This document shows, in pieces, positions 6,121-6,880 of a DNA stretch of 6,880 bases. The position numbers and the translations under genes were made by a program. Position 1 is the stretch's first letter, and each line of letters begins with the position of its first letter. The DNA is from Desulfosporosinus sp. (GTDB taxonomy: Bacteria; Bacillota; Desulfitobacteriia; Desulfitobacteriales; Desulfitobacteriaceae): contig JADQBO010000020.1 of the NCBI GenBank assembly GCA_016278585.1, positions 1 to 6,880 on the forward strand. The letters run 5' to 3'. The notes under the pieces were generated by a model that was given only the letters and a program-made list of their open reading frames with translations, made no database searches and had not been told where the DNA came from.

Positions 6121-6834
6121 ATGAGTACCTTTATTTTAGTTACAATAGTCTTAGTTGCGTCAATTTTGCAATCAGCAACGGGATTCGGATTTGCAATTAT
6201 GGCCATCCCCTTTCTCCTTCTCTTATTCGAACCCCATGATGCGATTCAGTTGAATATCATCCTTTGTTTCTTGCTCTCGCTAATTATGATTTACAAAATT
6301 CGTAAGGAAATTAATAAGGACATCCTCATACGTTTAATTAAGGGTAGTATTGTTGGTATCTTACCGGGACTTGTACTTTTTATCTTTCTGGATGTACGAC
6401 CGTTAAAATTATTTGTGAGTATATTAATCCTTGTCATAACGAGTTTATTAATCGCTAAGATCCATTTCAGACAGAGTAGCAGAAAGGAGTTAATAGTAGG
6501 GGTATTTTCAGGGTTGCTTACCACAAGCATAGGTTTGCCCGGGCCTCCATTAATGATCTATTTTGCTGGAACAAGGCTTGATAAAGCAACTATAAGGGGG
6601 ACTACAGTCGCTTATTTTGTGTTCGTTTCGTTGATTAGTCTCCTGCTTCAGTACTCTATGTATGAGATTTCCAGGGATGTTTGGATAGCTACTCTATGGT
6701 CTATACCCTTTGTTTTAATAGGGATTTTTTTAGGCCAATGGGTATTTGCACGGCTCAATCAACAGCTTTTACAAAAGTTAATCTATTTGTTATTATTTTG
6801 TACGGGGTCATACTTGTTATTGACAACCTTGTAA
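6121..6834 (+). CDS. TauE/SafE (TSUP) family membrane transporter
   Basis: This is a 237-aa, very hydrophobic integral membrane protein of the TauE/SafE family (Pfam PF01925), whose studied members move sulfite, sulfoacetate and other small sulfur or organic anions. The ATG at 6121 follows AGAGAGG (6108-6114) by 6 bp. About seven to eight TM segments are visible. The two family half-repeats each carry a Gly-rich signature: QSATGFGFAIMAIPF at residues 17-31 and GLLTTSIGLPGPPLMIYF at 131-148. The length is slightly short but complete at both ends. The coding sequence looks more AT-rich than the exporter genes, which suggests a different history. It is separated from them by a strong hairpin and a terminator, so it is probably its own transcription unit, and it stops 7 bp before a probable IS end. 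Substrate and direction of transport cannot be assigned; sulfur anion export is only the family default. Confidence 0.9.
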   Translation: MSTFILVTIVLVASILQSATGFGFAIMAIPFLLLLFEPHDAIQLNIILCFLLSLIMIYKIRKEINKDILIRLIKGSIVGILPGLVLFIFLDVRPLKLFVSILILVITSLLIAKIHFRQSSRKELIVGVFSGLLTTSIGLPGPPLMIYFAGTRLDKATIRGTTVAYFVFVSLISLLLQYSMYEISRDVWIATLWSIPFVLIGIFLGQWVFARLNQQLLQKLIYLLLFCTGSYLLLTTL

Positions 6835-6840
6835 AGCCCC

Positions 6841-6880
6841 CTGAATGTGTAACGGGGCCGGTGAAAATGTGTAACGGGGA
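6841..6880. mobile_element. Probable insertion-sequence end with repeated terminal motif (IS21-like), cut by the window edge
   Basis: AATGTGTAACGGGG occurs at 6844-6857 and again at 6866-6879, a 14-bp direct repeat with a 22-bp period. Short tandem repeats of this kind mark the ends of IS21-family elements, where they bind the transposase; the TGAATGTGTAAC... start at 6842 would be the tip (family knowledge, from memory). No transposase is inside the window, so the family is a guess and the element would extend to the right. Confidence 0.45.

Overview
The window looks like chromosomal DNA of an anaerobic, spore-former-type Firmicute, most like the Desulfosporosinus/Desulfitobacterium group (inference). 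The basis is moderate GC, frequent TTG/GTG starts behind strong GAGGAG or AGGAGG ribosome-binding sites, a split MacB-type exporter, and a secreted protein with three CWB2 cell-wall-binding repeats. No rRNA, tRNA or CRISPR array was seen.

Layout, all genes on the + strand. (1) Positions 1-462 hold the C-terminal end of a sensor histidine kinase that begins outside the window. (2) Positions 463-668 are an intergenic region with two similar TTAACA/TTAAG motif pairs that look like OmpR/PhoB-type response-regulator sites. (3) Positions 669-5803 form an apparent four-gene operon: a MacA/YknX-like membrane-fusion adaptor, a MacB/YknY-type ABC ATPase, a MacB/YknZ-type FtsX-fold permease (4-bp overlap with the ATPase gene), and, 45 bp later, a secreted protein with two Ig-like regions and three CWB2 repeats. 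A perfect 16-bp hairpin follows. (4) Positions 5804-6120 hold no convincing gene but are unusually rich in potential RNA structure: two similar hairpin modules, a possible pseudoknot, and a rho-independent terminator that stops only 27 bp before the next gene, with a competing upstream sequence that could act as antiterminator. (5) Positions 6121-6834 encode a small TauE/SafE (TSUP) family membrane protein. (6) Positions 6841-6880 hold a 22-bp-period direct repeat resembling the end of an IS21-type insertion sequence.

How it may work together (inference): the kinase, with a response regulator presumably encoded upstream, senses an envelope signal and switches on the adaptor-ATPase-permease exporter. 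The co-transcribed wall-binding protein would act outside the membrane, as a wall-anchored partner or an envelope-protecting factor. The TSUP gene appears to be a separate unit, probably controlled by premature termination in its leader. The two points most worth following are that candidate cis-regulatory RNA and the exporter plus wall-protein pairing.
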